Of a stretch of DNA of 64,000 bases, positions 62,073 through 64,000 are shown piece by piece. Each line of letters begins with the position of its first letter. Position 1 is the stretch's first letter. Below the pieces are notes generated by a model that ran no database searches, was not told the origin of the DNA, and saw only the letters and a list, made by a program, of their open reading frames with translations. The DNA is from Struthio camelus (taxonomy: Eukaryota > Chordata > Aves > Struthioniformes > Struthionidae): NCBI RefSeq assembly GCF_040807025.1, contig NC_090952.1:21821068-21885067 (forward strand), given 5' to 3'. A program made the translations under genes and the position numbers.

Positions 62073-64000
62073 AGAGAATATTTTATCCTCGTCTAATCTG
62101 GCACCTATCTGAGCCAGAAAGAAACAAACCAATACATCCTAATGCTCTCCTTGCAGGAGAGTAGCTGAGATGAGGCACCCATCATTAATTTATGAAAGTG
62201 CTGGATGAGCTGATAAAACCAAATCCTTAAGATCAAGTGTGATGCCCACAGATCAGTGGCTTTTCTTGCTACGGAGCAATATTCAAAGTCTAGGTTATGC
62301 CAGTCTGCTTCCCAAAACCACCGTGCAGAGTGTCAGCTTGGCGCACTGCTCACTCTTAGCATCTTTTGGCGCTGAACGCTGTGGACCATTAAACACCTAC
62401 AGCCGCTCCACCACGGAGGCGGCTCCATCTAACCAAGGTAGAGCTGTTCTTGCACACTGCATATTTGTAGACGGGCTTCAAATTCCTTCGAACAGCATCT
62501 GCAATAGGTATGTGAGGCCAGCACATCCCAAACTTCACCATTTCGAGAGCAGGCGGACAGAGTCGGAAGCTGCAGCTGCCCTTGCCTGACATTCCTGGAA
62601 AGCCTGTCGCACGCCAGCCCCTCTGCCCCAGGAGAGGCTCGGCCATGGCAGTGGAGGCAGGCACGCTCCTGTTATCACCAGAGCTGCAGAAGGATGATTT
62701 TGCAGCCCTGAGGGCTTGCTAACTATCTCTGGCTAGCATAGAAAGGCCGGGTTTGTGAAAACACAGGAGCCATGCTCATGCTGCATGGGGAAGGAAGCCG
62801 TAAGGAATTGATTGATTCACAGGTTTTCTACCTAGATTGAAGGAAAAAGCATATACACGGTGGAGAACCCTGGAGAGCAAACAATGATCTCTCCTTGGGA
62901 CTGGCCAGCCCATTCCACAATGGAGCGGCTCTCTCTCAGTCATTACTGCTACCAATTTTCAAACTTGTTCTTTGACCTCACTGATGCAGAAGCAGCCTCC
63001 AGCACATGGACCTGCTAGAAACAGCAGGAGAACGTCTTCCCGAGCCTGCCGACTGCCTGAAATGGCACTGCTAAGCATGAACTTCTCTATGGAGTGGACA
63101 TCGCTCTGGGAAGTACAGTGACTACGTGAATATCTATCTATATTACTGACCACCAATGGACTCACAGGAGCATCCTGGCATCACTGCTTGGTACGAGGGA
63201 GCACTGGCACCAGCTGGGCTCAGGGAAGAAAGCACCAAATTTGCCGGTGTGGATCTAAGAGCTTCAGAGAAGATTAAAGACAAAGCCAGCACCTAACGGA
63301 GCCATATGTCTCACTTTGTAAGCTCTCTAGGATGCAAAGCAAGAATCAGGCCTTCCTCTTCTTCCGGTCCACCCAGCCCAAAGAGTCTCTGATTTTCTCT
63401 GGAAATTTCTGGTGGTTCTACAGAACGAGTGAAGAAATAAAGAAGCTGAGGTTACAAACGCTGATATATAATTTACTCCTATTATCAAGATTAAACACAT
63501 CTTTGCATGCTTAGCATAAAACAATTGTCATTCCCCAGATTTCTCAAGGACATGAATAAACTTCATTATTATCTAAATAATCAAGAGTATTCAATAGAAT
63601 ATTTAACTGTCTGCCTACTGGAAACTCACAGCCTTAATCTTAACACTGATCCTCTGTTGTCCTTCATGTAAATATTGTTGGGATGTCAGCCAAAGCCTAG
63701 GGAAGCGAGCTTCATCTTAGAGGATGGGAATCTCTCGTGTCAGATACAGTCAGTCTGACTAATGAGACCTACAGCTTGCCAAAACCTACAGCCTTGCTGT
63801 CTGTTCCAGCCATTGAATGTGCTTAGAAACCCAGTGGCACCAGCCCAGCAGTCTACAGATCCCAATCAACTATCAATAGCTTAAGTGCAAGTGATTGTGT
63901 ATGAAGTGTGAGCCAAATGTGTTTCCTTTCTCAGTTTTAGGACCTCCAGTATTGTTATTGCACCAGTAATGCTTGCATGGAATTAATCATATACGTACCC

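Larger units (their letters stand above)
52669..64000 (-). other. PCDH19: Penultimate PCDH19 intron (partial); no other exon recognised
   Basis: From the splice acceptor to the window end there is no minus-strand segment with recognisable protocadherin similarity, and no open frame resembling another protein. The stretch holds two MIR-like relics (53.7 and 54.7 kb), oligo-A runs at 54,311-54,325 and about 54,587-54,599, GC-rich patches at 53.44-53.62 and 57.5-57.7 kb, and a G-rich run at 59,624-59,641. Ancient dispersed repeats lie near 61.4 and 62.0 kb. A short upstream exon could have been missed by eye. Confidence 0.55.

Noticed and set aside
1..64000. CRISPR arrays, bacterial operons, rRNA, endogenous viral genes or intact transposases
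   Set aside because: No regularly spaced repeats, no gag/pol/env or transposase motifs in any frame, and no paired LTRs were found by eye; the window has the character of vertebrate nuclear DNA.

Overview
This is nuclear DNA from a vertebrate, most likely a sauropsid and probably a bird. The evidence is long intergenic stretches, discrete CpG-island-like blocks, degraded CR1-type LINE ends, old MIR-like SINE relics, and the 'CCATTGA..TCAATGG' class of dispersed repeats typical of bird, turtle and crocodilian genomes. Repeats are few and very decayed, which fits a bird better than a mammal. The species cannot be named from the sequence alone.

Only one protein-coding segment is well supported: the final coding exon of a delta-2 protocadherin, most likely PCDH19, on the minus strand at 52,055-52,644. 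It carries the CM2 cytoplasmic motif, a WIRS-like motif and a C-terminus ending in KRLKDIVL. A clear splice acceptor precedes it, and a stop codon leads into a region I read as a long 3' UTR. That UTR probably runs leftward to AATAAA signals near 47.66-47.95 kb. The 11.4 kb to the right is intron; I recognised no other exon there, so exons 1-5 probably lie beyond the window.

Layout: 1-9.9 kb is gene-free with SINE relics and small tandem duplications. 9.9-12.6 kb is a large CpG-island-like block with a TATA-like box and a consensus splice donor. 12.6-44 kb is mostly gene-free; it holds a GT microsatellite, a small GC-rich island (17.0-17.4 kb), a strong RNA-type hairpin (18.78 kb), CR1 and SINE relics, a G-quadruplex motif (25.17 kb) and a perfect 14-bp inverted-repeat element (36.7 kb). 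44.1-47.4 kb is a cluster of three CpG-island-like blocks just downstream of the PCDH19 3' end, with an RFX X-box palindrome and a plus-strand splice donor. 47.6-52.05 kb is the inferred PCDH19 3' UTR, with a GC-rich interior. 52.06-64 kb is the last exon and penultimate intron.

No tRNA, rRNA, CRISPR array, intact transposon or provirus was recognised. The CpG islands contain long open frames on several strands at once; these look like the absence of stop codons in GC-rich DNA and are not called as genes. The most useful leads are the possible promoter cluster antisense to PCDH19, the 18.78 kb hairpin and the 36.7 kb inverted-repeat element. I found no convincing sign of an undescribed multi-gene system.
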